DNA of 64,000 bases, taken from Streptomyces sp. NBC_00258 (GTDB lineage: Bacteria > Actinomycetota > Actinomycetes > Streptomycetales > Streptomycetaceae). The position numbers and the translations under genes were made by a program. The stretch spans positions 3,596,001 to 3,660,000 of the forward strand of contig NZ_CP108081.1 in assembly GCF_036182465.1 (NCBI RefSeq). The letters run 5' to 3'. Below are positions 8,549 through 16,802 of this stretch, piece by piece (position 1 is the stretch's first letter; each line of letters begins with the position of its first letter). The notes beneath the pieces were generated by a model. The model was given only the letters and a program-made list of their open reading frames with translations. It did no database searches and was not told the origin of the DNA.

Positions 8549-8855
8549 CGCCGTTCGCCTTTCTTCTGCCTTCGCACCGGGGGTCGGGCCAGTGCCGGTA
8601 CCGCTTGATCCGGTTCCGCCGCGAGGCGCGTACAACCCGTTGCGCACAGTGACGAATCGCGGCCCGGTCTCCCCCAACTTGGCCGCATCGTCTCGCCGTT
8701 CACCGGACCGGGACGGTACGCCCCACTGTGACACCTGCCAACAACAGCCCGCAACCGACAAGTTGAAAATTGCAATTCGCCAGGTGCATGCTTCCTCCGT
8801 CGAACGGATGATCGTGACAGACTGCGACCTCGAACCCGCTGTGAGGGGGTAAGGC
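8549..8855. promoter_or_regulatory. divergent promoter region with AATTGCAATT palindrome
   Basis: This 307-bp gap separates the HATPase and XRE genes. It is GC-rich except near 8755-8780, where the perfect 10-bp palindrome AATTGCAATT (8768-8777) sits about 80 bp before the XRE start. An AT-rich palindrome at this place fits an operator for the XRE protein itself. No small gene is seen. Confidence 0.5.
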
Positions 8856-9731
8856 GTGACCGCGGAAACCGACTGGGGCGGCGCGCCCTCCGTCCTGCGC
8901 ATGATCCTCGGCAGGCAGCTGGAGGAGCTGCGCACCCGCGCCGGACTGACGTTCGAGGAGGCGGGTGCGGCGATCGGGGTCAGTCACTCCACGATCCGCC
9001 GGATGGAAGCCGCCAAGGTGGCCCGGCTCAGGCTCCCGGACGCCGAGAAACTGCTCCAGGTGTACGGCGTGACGGACCAGCAGGAGATCGACACCTTCCT
9101 GAAATCGGTCCGCGAGGCCAACAAGCGCGGCTGGTGGCACACCTACCGTGACGTGCTGCCGGACTGGTTCTCGGCCTATCTGAGCCTGGAGCAGGCGGCG
9201 CTGCAGATCCGCGCGTACGAGGCCCAGTTCGTGCACGGTCTGCTGCAGACCGAGGAGTACGCCCGCGCTCTGCTGGGCGCCGGGAATCCGCACGCCGCGA
9301 CCGAGGCCACGGAGCGCAGGGTCGCGCTGCGCATGCGGCGCCAGGAACTGCTGTCCCGGCCCTCGCCACCCCGCGTGTGGATCGTGATGGACGAGACCGT
9401 ACTGCGCTGGCCGGTCGGCGGACCCGAGGTGATGCGCGCCCAGATCGACCATCTGATCGCGGTCAACTCGCTACCCCAAGTGACATTGCAGATCATGCCG
9501 TTCAAGAACGGCCCGCATCCGGCGATGCGGGCGGGGGCTTTCCATCTCTTCCGGTTCCGGGCACGCGAGCTGCCGGACATCGTCTACCTCAACGGTCTGG
9601 TGGGCGCTGTCTATCTGGACAAGGACGACGACGTCGTGGTCTATCGCGAGGCTCTGGACCGGCTGGGCGCGCAGGCGACGCCCGCCAGAAAGACCGAGGC
9701 TCTCCTCGGTGCGATTCGCAAGGAGCTCTGA
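8856..9731 (+). CDS. XRE family regulator with DUF5753 domain
   Basis: A 291-aa regulator of the whiJ/abaA type. The N-terminal XRE helix-turn-helix is at about residues 13-70 (LEELRTRAGLTFEEAGAAI and VSHSTIRRMEAA), followed by the DUF5753 ligand- or partner-binding domain, with typical WFSAYLSLEQAALQIRAYE and the C-terminal VVVYREALDRL. GTG 8856 follows GAGGGGG. A DUF397 gene starts 1 bp after its stop, the standard pairing: the XRE protein represses and the small acidic partner is thought to relieve it. Probable operator is the AT-rich palindrome upstream. Confidence 0.9.
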   Translation: MTAETDWGGAPSVLRMILGRQLEELRTRAGLTFEEAGAAIGVSHSTIRRMEAAKVARLRLPDAEKLLQVYGVTDQQEIDTFLKSVREANKRGWWHTYRDVLPDWFSAYLSLEQAALQIRAYEAQFVHGLLQTEEYARALLGAGNPHAATEATERRVALRMRRQELLSRPSPPRVWIVMDETVLRWPVGGPEVMRAQIDHLIAVNSLPQVTLQIMPFKNGPHPAMRAGAFHLFRFRARELPDIVYLNGLVGAVYLDKDDDVVVYREALDRLGAQATPARKTEALLGAIRKEL

Positions 9732-9732
9732 C

Positions 9733-9984
9733 GTGCACCACCACATACGCAACGGGCACATACACAACGGCATGCCCTCCCGGGAACTCGGCACACGCGG
9801 CTGGTACAAGCCGTGGAGCGACGACGCGGGCGGCGCCTGCGTCGAGGCGAAGAAGCTCGGCGACGGCCGGGTCGCACTGCGCCAGTCGACCGATCCCGAC
9901 GGTCCCGCGCTGGTTTTCACGCCTCGCGAGATGACGAGTTTCCTGGCCGGCGTGAAGGCGGGTGCCGCCGACTTCCTGCTTTGA
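9733..9984 (+). CDS. DUF397 small partner protein
   Basis: An 83-aa DUF397 protein with the family pattern WYKPW (usually WxKSS), an ACVEAKKL strand, VALRQSTDPDGPAL and a final FTPREMTSFLAGVKAGAADF. GTG 9733 is preferred: AAGGAG lies 8 nt before it inside the end of the XRE gene, and the gap between the genes is 1 bp. An odd feature is a His-rich N-terminus, HHHIRNGHIHNG, which is not part of the domain and could bind metal. Expected to work with the upstream XRE regulator. Confidence 0.87.
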   Translation: MHHHIRNGHIHNGMPSRELGTRGWYKPWSDDAGGACVEAKKLGDGRVALRQSTDPDGPALVFTPREMTSFLAGVKAGAADFLL

Positions 9985-10105
9985 GGCACCCCCTTGTTCC
10001 CGCGCACAGACTTCCCTGGTTTCCTGAACACTTCTGCTTTGATCAACACCCTTGATTTTCCTGAGCGTTGACTTCGAACCCGACGACCTGACAGGAGGGG
10101 CGGCT

Positions 10106-10921
10106 TTGCCCGAAAACGGATGGCCGGCCGACCGGATCGACACCGAGAACGCCCACTCGGCACGCATCTACGACTACATCCTCGGCGGTAAGGACTACTA
10201 CCCGTCCGACAAGGAGGCGGGCGACGCCATGTCGCGGGAGTGGCCCGCCCTGCCGATCCACATGAAGGCCAACCGCGACTGGATGAACCGCGCGGTGGCC
10301 TGGCTGGCGAAGGAGGCGGGGATACGCCAGTTCCTGGACATCGGGACCGGCATCCCCACCTCGCCGAACCTCCACGAGATCGCCCAGTCGGTCGCCCCCG
10401 AGTCACGGGTCGTCTACGTCGACAACGACCCCATCGTCCTCACCCTCTCCCAGGGGCTGCTGGCCAGCACGCCCGAGGGGAAGACGGCGTACATCGAGGC
10501 CGACTTCCAGCACCCGGAGGCCGTGCTCGACTCCCCCGAGTTCCGCGAGACGCTCGACCTGGACAAGCCGGTCGCGCTGACCGTGATCGCGATCGTCCAC
10601 TTCGTCCTGGACGAGGACGACGCGGTCGGCATCGTGCGCCGCCTCCTGGAGCCCCTCCCCTCCGGCAGCTATCTCGCGATGTCCATCGGCACCGCCGAGT
10701 TCGCGCCCGAGGACGTGGGGCGGGTCGCCCGCGAGTACGCGGCGCGGAACATGCCCATGCGGTTGCGCACGATCGACGAGGCCGACGAGTTCTTCGAGGG
10801 CCTCGAACTCGTCGAGCCCGGCATCGTCCAGGTGCACAAGTGGCATCCGGATGCCACGAGTGGTGAGGGGATCAGGGACGAGGACATCGCGATGTACGGA
10901 GCGGTGGCCCGTAAGCCGTAG
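10106..10921 (+). CDS. SAM-dependent methyltransferase, DUF574/Methyltransf_19 type
   Basis: A 271-aa protein of the actinobacterial DUF574 methyltransferase family, marked by SARIYDYILGGKDYY near residue 20, the SAM site FLDIGTGIPT, and VVYVDNDPIVL. These often lie beside XRE/DUF397 sets, as here. Their substrates are unknown. TTG 10106 is chosen because AGGAGGGG sits 5 nt upstream; an upstream TTG at 10052 would read through that ribosome site. It starts 121 bp after the DUF397 gene. Its stop is followed by a dispersed Streptomyces repeat shared with the convergent M81 gene. Confidence 0.88.
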   Translation: MPENGWPADRIDTENAHSARIYDYILGGKDYYPSDKEAGDAMSREWPALPIHMKANRDWMNRAVAWLAKEAGIRQFLDIGTGIPTSPNLHEIAQSVAPESRVVYVDNDPIVLTLSQGLLASTPEGKTAYIEADFQHPEAVLDSPEFRETLDLDKPVALTVIAIVHFVLDEDDAVGIVRRLLEPLPSGSYLAMSIGTAEFAPEDVGRVAREYAARNMPMRLRTIDEADEFFEGLELVEPGIVQVHKWHPDATSGEGIRDEDIAMYGAVARKP

Positions 10922-10957
10922 CGCTCCGCTGGGTGCCAGTTTTCAGTCCGCGGCCCG

Positions 10958-11000
10958 GTGGGGGCTTGTCGCGCAGTTCCCCGCGCCCCTATCGGGGCGC
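10958..11000 (-). repeat. dispersed 33-nt intergenic repeat, copy A
   Basis: On the minus strand the 33-nt core (10958-10990) matches cores at 29732-29764 and 38761-38793, with a core such as GGGGAACTGCGCGAC. A hairpin GCGCCCC-loop-GGGGCGC lies at 10983-11000, and its loop supplies the stop codon TAG of the M81 gene. Similar elements are common between Streptomyces genes. Confidence 0.8.
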
Positions 11001-12512
11001 GGGTTGCTCGTTCGACGGGGGGATGACTCTCGCCGTCAGGTCGGGGGTGGGCATCTCCCTGTCGAACGGGTACATCGGGCGGTGGATGCGGTGGTGGCCC
11101 AGGCGGAGGAGGTTCTGGTCGACGCCGCCCGGGGTGAGGGCCATCTTCCAGTCGGCTGCCATGGTGAAGAGTTCGGGTTCCAGGTAGCCGATCTTGACGA
11201 GGACGATGTCGGCCGTGCGGGGCGACAACTCCAGGTCGGTGAAGTCGTGTTCGTGGTGGTAGGGCTTGCGCAGCGCGGTGAGGATCACGTGCACGCTGCC
11301 GACGCGCAGCACCACCTCCATCTGGGCGTGCGGGTCGCCGTGGCGGATCGCGTGGACCACTCCGGTCATGGTGAGCGGGCCGGCGTGCCGGTCGTCGACC
11401 TCCGCGCCCGCCGTGACGGTGACGGTCGCTCCGACGCCCGCCCGTACCGCCGTCTCCACGGCGGCCGGGCCGGGGAGCGAGGCGTAGATGACCGTCGGTC
11501 CCGACGGTTCCTTGAACTCGGGCCGGGACAGCACCCGTTCGAGCCCCCAGGTGACGTCGCCCGCGCCGCCCGCCGTCGGGTTGTCGCCGGTGTCGCTGAT
11601 GAAGTAGGGCCGGTTCGCCTCGGGGGCCGCCAGTGCCTCGTCCAGGCAGTCGTCCAGCGTGCCCGTCGGGGCGACGAAGGCGAAGTCGTGGCGTGCCTCC
11701 CAGAAGCCGCGCGCCAGCCGTTCCGCGCCCGCCGTGACCGCCTCTCGCGACGGGCCCGTGACGACGACCGCCGCCCGGTTGCGCGGCTCGTCCGCCCAGG
11801 CGTAGCCGACCCAGATCGCGGCGTCCGTGACGCCCTGGGTAGCCTCCACCTCGTCGACGGCCGCGTACACGCTCTTCGCGGGTTCGATGCGGGTGGAGGT
11901 CTGTTCGCCCGCCAGGAGCACCGGTACCGGGATCCAGGCCTTGACCGGGCGGGGCACGCCGGTCGTGAGGAGATCCACCAGGTTGCGGGCCGCCCGTTCC
12001 TTCGTCTCCATGGCGTCCTCGTGCGGGGCCATGCGGTAGCAGGTGATCAGGTCGCTCAGGTGGGCGAGTTCGAGTGAGACGTTGCCGTGCAGGTCCATGG
12101 AGGTGGACACGATGACGTCCGGGCCGACCGTCTCCCGTACCCGGGCGAGCAGGACCGCCTCGGCGTCGTCGACGCCCTCCACCGTCATCGCGCCGTGGAT
12201 GTCGAACCAGAGGCCGTCGAGGTCCTCCAACTCCCCCAGTCTCGCGATGAGTTCGTCCGCCAGTTCGGCGTACGCGGCCGCCGTCACCGTACCGCCGGGC
12301 AGCGCCTTGCCGACCAGCGCGCCGCGCCACTCGGCGGCATCCCTCAACGGCGTTCCGGGCGCCAGGAACGGATAGCGCGTCAGGACGTCCGCGCCGCGCT
12401 GCGGGTGGAAGGCGGGGGCCTCGGTCCTGGCCGGCGAGAACGTCGACGACTCGATGCCGAGCCCGGCGATCGCGATCAGGGGACGGGCGACGGGGGTACG
12501 CGGTTGTGGCAT
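10989..12512 (-). CDS. M81 family metallopeptidase (MlrC-like)
   Basis: A 507-aa protein of the M81/MlrC family, named for the enzyme that finishes microcystin breakdown; most bacterial members cleave unknown small peptides or amides. The family motifs WFDIHGAMTVEGVDDAE, STSMDLHGN and DTGDNPTAGG are clear. It is cytoplasmic. ATG 12512 is chosen, with GAGGAG close upstream; GTG 12524 is possible. It is the second gene after the ROK repressor (82-bp gap) and lies opposite a peptide-type importer, so it likely processes the imported compound. Its C-terminus is cut by a dispersed repeat that supplies the stop codon. Confidence 0.88.
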   Translation of the reverse strand: MPQPRTPVARPLIAIAGLGIESSTFSPARTEAPAFHPQRGADVLTRYPFLAPGTPLRDAAEWRGALVGKALPGGTVTAAAYAELADELIARLGELEDLDGLWFDIHGAMTVEGVDDAEAVLLARVRETVGPDVIVSTSMDLHGNVSLELAHLSDLITCYRMAPHEDAMETKERAARNLVDLLTTGVPRPVKAWIPVPVLLAGEQTSTRIEPAKSVYAAVDEVEATQGVTDAAIWVGYAWADEPRNRAAVVVTGPSREAVTAGAERLARGFWEARHDFAFVAPTGTLDDCLDEALAAPEANRPYFISDTGDNPTAGGAGDVTWGLERVLSRPEFKEPSGPTVIYASLPGPAAVETAVRAGVGATVTVTAGAEVDDRHAGPLTMTGVVHAIRHGDPHAQMEVVLRVGSVHVILTALRKPYHHEHDFTDLELSPRTADIVLVKIGYLEPELFTMAADWKMALTPGGVDQNLLRLGHHRIHRPMYPFDREMPTPDLTARVIPPSNEQPAPR

Positions 12513-12535
12513 GGCTCCTCGCACGGTGGATGAGT

Positions 12536-12585
12536 GTCGGTGAGTCGCGCGGTGGTGGGTGTCGGTGACTCGCTCGGTGGTGGGT
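12536..12585. repeat. two 25-bp tandem repeats
   Basis: Copies at 12536-12560 and 12561-12585 differ at two positions (unit begins GTCGGTGA and ends GGTGGTGGGT). They fill most of the 82-bp gap between the ROK repressor and M81 genes. No function is evident. Confidence 0.75.
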
Positions 12586-12593
12586 GACGGTGG

Positions 12594-13799
12594 TCAGTGA
12601 TGGGTGGGGGCGACGGTGCCGGTGACGGCCTGGAGGGCGTTCGCCAGGGCCCGTTGGAGTGCGAACTGGCCCGCGCCCACGAGTCCCGCGTCCGCGCCGA
12701 GGCTGGCCCGCTCGATCACCAGGTGCTTGGTCACCAGCGGGTGGCATCCCTCGTACAGCTGACTGCGGACGGCGGCGACGAACGGTTCGAGCGTCGAGAG
12801 GAGGCCGCCGAGGTACACGGCGTCGGGGTTGAAGAAGTTGACGTTCGCGGACAGGACCATGCCGAGGTAGCGGCCGGCCTGGCGGACGGCCCGGGTGGCC
12901 TCCGGATCGGCGTCGGACGCGAGCCGCACGACGTCCTCGATGGACGCGACGTCCAGGCCCCGCTCGCGCAGGATCCGGACGAGCGCGGCGCCCGAGGCGA
13001 CGGTCTCCAGACACCCGGTGTTGCCGCAGGAGCAGGGGATGTCGTGGCCCGCCTCGACCCGTACGTGGGTGATCTCGCCGGCGGCGCCGGTCCCACCCCG
13101 GTACAGCTTCCCGTCGGCGATGACCCCCGCGCCGATCGCCGAGCCCATCTTCACCATGATCGACTGGCGGCGCTCGGCGGGCTGGACGCTGTGCTCGCCC
13201 ACGGCCATGCAGTTGGCGTCGTTCTCGATCGCGGCCGGTACGCCGAACCGCTCCTCCAGCCAGTCCCGGACGGGGAAGCGGTTCCAGCCGGGCATGCGCG
13301 AGGGGAGCGTGACGACACCCGGCACGACGTCGACCGGACCCGGGAGGCAGAGGCCGACGCCGCGCAACAGTTCCCGGCCGCGTCGCCCGGCGAGGGTCTC
13401 CAGGGTCTCGGCGAGTGCCGGAAGCGCGGTCTCGGGCCCCTCGGCCGTCGCGAACGGCACGGTGGAGACCTCGGTGAACCCGCCGCCGGGCAGGACGACC
13501 CCGACGCGCGCGTGCCGTCCGCCCAGGTCGGCCGCGACGGCGAACCCCTCGCTCCCGCCGAGGCGCAGCACCTTGCGCGGACGCCCGCCGGTCGAGGAAC
13601 GCGTGCCCTGCTCGGCGACCAGCCCGTGCGCCAGGAGCTGGCCGACCGTGAGCGAGATCGTCGAGGGTGCGGCACCGAGCAGAGCGACGAGTTCCGTGCG
13701 GGTCGACGCCTGCCCCGAGGCGAGGAGTTCGAGGACGCTCTCGGCCAGCGAGGAGACGCCCGTGACGCCCCTCCGGTGTCCCGCACTTTTTTCAGACAT
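12594..13799 (-). CDS. ROK family transcriptional repressor
   Basis: A 401-aa ROK-type repressor. A MarR-like winged helix (residues about 12-75, ELVALLGAAPSTISLTVGQL) is joined to a ROK sugar-binding domain with CSCGNTGCLE, the zinc motif CxCGxxGCxE, and a DNDAN-like segment (ENDANCMAVGE). Such repressors (NagC/XylR class) release DNA when they bind a sugar or sugar phosphate. ATG 13799 is used. The gene is divergent from the importer operon, with three ACTTTTTNCAG copies in between, one overlapping its own start, so it likely represses both sides. Confidence 0.9.
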   Translation of the reverse strand: MSEKSAGHRRGVTGVSSLAESVLELLASGQASTRTELVALLGAAPSTISLTVGQLLAHGLVAEQGTRSSTGGRPRKVLRLGGSEGFAVAADLGGRHARVGVVLPGGGFTEVSTVPFATAEGPETALPALAETLETLAGRRGRELLRGVGLCLPGPVDVVPGVVTLPSRMPGWNRFPVRDWLEERFGVPAAIENDANCMAVGEHSVQPAERRQSIMVKMGSAIGAGVIADGKLYRGGTGAAGEITHVRVEAGHDIPCSCGNTGCLETVASGAALVRILRERGLDVASIEDVVRLASDADPEATRAVRQAGRYLGMVLSANVNFFNPDAVYLGGLLSTLEPFVAAVRSQLYEGCHPLVTKHLVIERASLGADAGLVGAGQFALQRALANALQAVTGTVAPTHH

Positions 13800-13919
13800 G
13801 GACGAAGTAACTCCCAGGATTGGGAAAGCCGGGAAAATCCGGAGGTCGAGGCGACGAGCGTATGCCCGTATGTCCCTCGCGCGACTTTTTCCAGAACAGC
13901 AGTAACAGACTTTTTACAG
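13785..13919. promoter_or_regulatory. three direct ACTTTTTNCAG repeats, probable ROK operators
   Basis: Copies lie at 13785-13795, 13884-13894 and 13909-13919, differing only at the N (T, C, A). The first ends 2 bp from the ROK repressor start codon; the other two are 25 bp apart and lie 109-144 bp before the importer gene. Such AT-rich matches stand out in this GC-rich sequence. Confidence 0.6.
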
Positions 13920-14027
13920 CGGGCCGCCTGTTTCTTCGAACCTTCCGGTCGTTGACTGGCTCCGCCGAGCGCCGCCGTTCATCTCCGGCCTCGCGCACCC
14001 TGAGCCCTTGTTCACCTGAGGAGAGCC

Positions 14028-15821
14028 ATGTCCCCTGCTCGCACGACGCTCGTCGCCTGTGCCGTCGTCTCGGCGGGCACACTGCTGCTCGCGGGCTGCT
14101 CCGGGACGAACGACACGTCGTCCGCGTCCCCCGACTCCATCGACTACGCGCTGCCCGCGAACTTCACGCCGAACTGGATCCTGCCGATCGGTACGGCCGC
14201 GCACCTCAACACCAACAACAGGTCCATCGCCGACAGTCTGTGGGAGCGGCTCGTCGCGTACGACGGCTCCACCGGCAAGATCGCCTGGAACAAGAAGGCG
14301 TCCATCGCCACGGCCGCCGACTTCGCGTCCGACGGCAAGAGCGTCAAGATCACGCTGGGCGACCGCAGTTGGAGCGACGGCAAGCCGATCACCTCGCGGG
14401 ACGTCGAGTTCTGGTTCAACCTCATCAAGGCGAACAAGGCGGAGTGGGCGGGCTACAACCCGGGCAAGGCGCCGGACAACTGGACGTCGTTCAAGACCGT
14501 CGACGACCGTCACTTCACGATCACCTTCGACAAGGCCTACAACTCCCAGTGGATGCTGGCCAACGAGTTCAGCGAGATCACTCCGCTGCCGCAGCACGTG
14601 TGGGACAAGACGGACGCCTCCGCGCAGGTGTCCGACGCCGACCGGACCGCCGCCGGCGCGAAGAAAGTCTGGACGTATCTGAACTCGGCCGCGAAGAACA
14701 TCTCCCGCTACGACAAGGACGCGCTGTGGAAGACCCTCAGCGGCCCGTACTCGGTCAAGTCGTTCGCCACGTCCGGCAAGGTCGTGCTCGCCGCCAACAA
14801 GAAGTACGACGGCGGTGAGAAGGCGAACATCGCGACGGTGAACCTGCTCCCCTTCACGACGGCGGACGCCGAGAAGAACGCTCTGCGCTCCGGCAGCGTC
14901 GACTACGGCTACATCGAGGCGACCGACCTCGACCAGAAGGACCGGTTCACGGCGCAGGGCTACACGGTCAAGCCGTGGTCCGGCTGGGCGATCACCTACA
15001 TGCCGTACAACTTCAACAACCCCGCCATGGGTGCGGTGTTCAAGCAGTTGTACGCGCGTCAGGCGGTCCAGCGGTCGATCGACCAGACGAGCCTGGCGAA
15101 GGTCATCTTCAACGGCACGGCCGTGCCCGGCTACGGCCCGGTCCCGCAGGCGCAGGCGTCCGACTTCGTCTCGCAGGAGCAGAAGGACAACCCGTACCCG
15201 TTCTCGACCTCGGCCGCCAAGTCCCTGCTGACCGGCCATGGTTGGCAGGAGAAGGGCGGGGTCATGGTCTGTACGGACCCGGGGACCGGGGACGCGCAGT
15301 GCGGTGAAGGCGTCGCAGAGGGAACGAAGTTCGAGATGCAGGTGCTGTCGCAGTCCGGCTCGGCCGTGACCGACAACATGATGAGCTCGATCCAGTCCTC
15401 GCTGGAGAAGACCGGCATCAAGTTCTCGATCAAGACCGCACCCGTCAACTCGGTGCTCTCGCAGACCCCGCAGTGCACCTCGGGCCAGCCGATCTGCAAG
15501 TGGCAGCTGTCCTTCTTCGGCACCGCGGGCAGCTGGTACTTCAACGCCTTCCCGACCGGCGACTCGCTGTTCCAGACCAAGGGCGGCTCGAACTTCGGCA
15601 ACTACTCGAACCCCGACGTCGACAAGCTGATCACCGCGTCCACGACGTCCAGTTCGTCGCAGGCGGTCCAGGACTACAGCGCGGCCCTCGCGAAGGACCT
15701 GCCGGTCATCTGGCTCCCGGCGCCGGACTACCAGATCTCCGTCGTCAAGAACGGCCTCGGCGGCTTCTCGCAGGACTCGCTCGCCAACTTCCACCCGGCA
15801 CAGTGGAAGTGGACCAGGTGA
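14028..15821 (+). CDS. ABC transporter solute-binding lipoprotein, family 5 (peptide/oligosaccharide type)
   Basis: A 597-aa lipoprotein with signal peptide and lipobox LLAGC (C24). The mature part is an SBP_bac_5 domain of the DppA/OppA kind, with the usual DGKSVKITLGDRSWSDGKPIT segment and LARQ-type region YARQAVQRSIDQTSLA. ATG 14028 follows AGGAG. Family 5 proteins bind peptides, but some bind oligosaccharides; the adjacent ROK repressor and ROK kinase make a sugar-containing ligand plausible. First gene of a five-gene operon with overlapping ATGA or GTGA junctions later on. Confidence 0.92.
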   Translation: MSPARTTLVACAVVSAGTLLLAGCSGTNDTSSASPDSIDYALPANFTPNWILPIGTAAHLNTNNRSIADSLWERLVAYDGSTGKIAWNKKASIATAADFASDGKSVKITLGDRSWSDGKPITSRDVEFWFNLIKANKAEWAGYNPGKAPDNWTSFKTVDDRHFTITFDKAYNSQWMLANEFSEITPLPQHVWDKTDASAQVSDADRTAAGAKKVWTYLNSAAKNISRYDKDALWKTLSGPYSVKSFATSGKVVLAANKKYDGGEKANIATVNLLPFTTADAEKNALRSGSVDYGYIEATDLDQKDRFTAQGYTVKPWSGWAITYMPYNFNNPAMGAVFKQLYARQAVQRSIDQTSLAKVIFNGTAVPGYGPVPQAQASDFVSQEQKDNPYPFSTSAAKSLLTGHGWQEKGGVMVCTDPGTGDAQCGEGVAEGTKFEMQVLSQSGSAVTDNMMSSIQSSLEKTGIKFSIKTAPVNSVLSQTPQCTSGQPICKWQLSFFGTAGSWYFNAFPTGDSLFQTKGGSNFGNYSNPDVDKLITASTTSSSSQAVQDYSAALAKDLPVIWLPAPDYQISVVKNGLGGFSQDSLANFHPAQWKWTR

Positions 15822-15842
15822 GGAACGGCTGAGAGCCAACTC

Positions 15843-16802
15843 ATGGACACCTTCCTCTACTTGACCCGGCGGGTCCTCCAGGCCCTCGTGGTGATCCTCA
15901 TCGTCACGGTCGTGGTCTTCTGCCTGCTGCACGCGCTGCCCGGGGGTCCCGCACGCGGGATCCTCGGCCCGCAGGCGACGGCCCAGCAGATCGCGGCCTT
16001 CAACCACGAGCAGGGCCTGGACCGTTCGCTCCCCGTCCAGTACCTCTACTACCTGCGCACGCTGCTCCAGGGCGACCTCGGCACCTCGTACACGCTCAAC
16101 GAGGGGGTCTTCCAGCTCATCGAGCAGCGACTGCCCAAGACGCTCGTCCTGACCGTGCTGTCCGCGCTCGTCGGGCTGCTGCTGGCGATCCCGCTGGGCA
16201 TGTGGCAGGCGGTGCGGCGCAACAAGCCGGTGGACTACGTCATCACCACGGTGAGCTTCGTGGCGTACGCGACTCCCGTGTACTTCCTGGGACTTGTGCT
16301 CGTGCTCGTGTTCACCCAGTGGCTGGACTGGTTCCCCTCGCAGGCACCCCAGGGCGAGACGCTCGCCGACGTGTTCGCGCAACCGGGCGCCCTGGTACTG
16401 CCGGTGGTCGCGGGGGCCGCGTCGATGGTCGCCGTGTTCAGCCGGTACATGCGGGCGGCGACGCTGGAGAACCTCCAGGAGGACTACGTACGGACCGCGC
16501 GGGCCGGCGGTTCGCGGCCGCGCGCGATCCTCTGGCGGCACGTCTTCCGCAACTCCCTCACGCCCGTCGTCGCGATGCTCGGCTACTACGTGCCCGTGCT
16601 CTTCGGCGGTGCGCTCGTCGTCGAGCAGCTCTTCAACTACCCGGGAATGGGGCTGCTGTTCTGGAGCGCCGCGCAGTCCTCGGACTATCCGGTGCTGCTC
16701 GGCTGTGTGCTCGTCATCTCCGTCGCGACCGTCGTCGGCACGCTGCTCGCCGACGTCGTCCAGCGGATCATCGACCCTCGTGTGAAGGCGGGCCGGACAT
16801 GA
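15843..16802 (+). CDS. ABC transporter permease, DppB/OppB type
   Basis: A 319-aa inner-membrane permease with about six helices. It shows the Dpp/Opp signature region LQEDYVRTARAGGSRPRAIL (EAA loop), the N-terminal YLTRRVLQALVVILIVTVVVF helix, and GPQATAQQIAAFNHEQGLD. It starts 21 bp after the binding-protein gene and its stop overlaps the next start as ATGA. Works with the next permease as the channel heterodimer. Confidence 0.93.
   Translation: MDTFLYLTRRVLQALVVILIVTVVVFCLLHALPGGPARGILGPQATAQQIAAFNHEQGLDRSLPVQYLYYLRTLLQGDLGTSYTLNEGVFQLIEQRLPKTLVLTVLSALVGLLLAIPLGMWQAVRRNKPVDYVITTVSFVAYATPVYFLGLVLVLVFTQWLDWFPSQAPQGETLADVFAQPGALVLPVVAGAASMVAVFSRYMRAATLENLQEDYVRTARAGGSRPRAILWRHVFRNSLTPVVAMLGYYVPVLFGGALVVEQLFNYPGMGLLFWSAAQSSDYPVLLGCVLVISVATVVGTLLADVVQRIIDPRVKAGRT

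Noticed and set aside
10669..13014. A 781-aa minus-strand frame
   Set aside because: It overlaps the M81 and ROK genes in another frame and is low-complexity Arg/Gly/Pro; a shadow.
13914..16541. An 875-aa minus-strand frame
   Set aside because: Antisense to the binding protein and permease genes; no family features.
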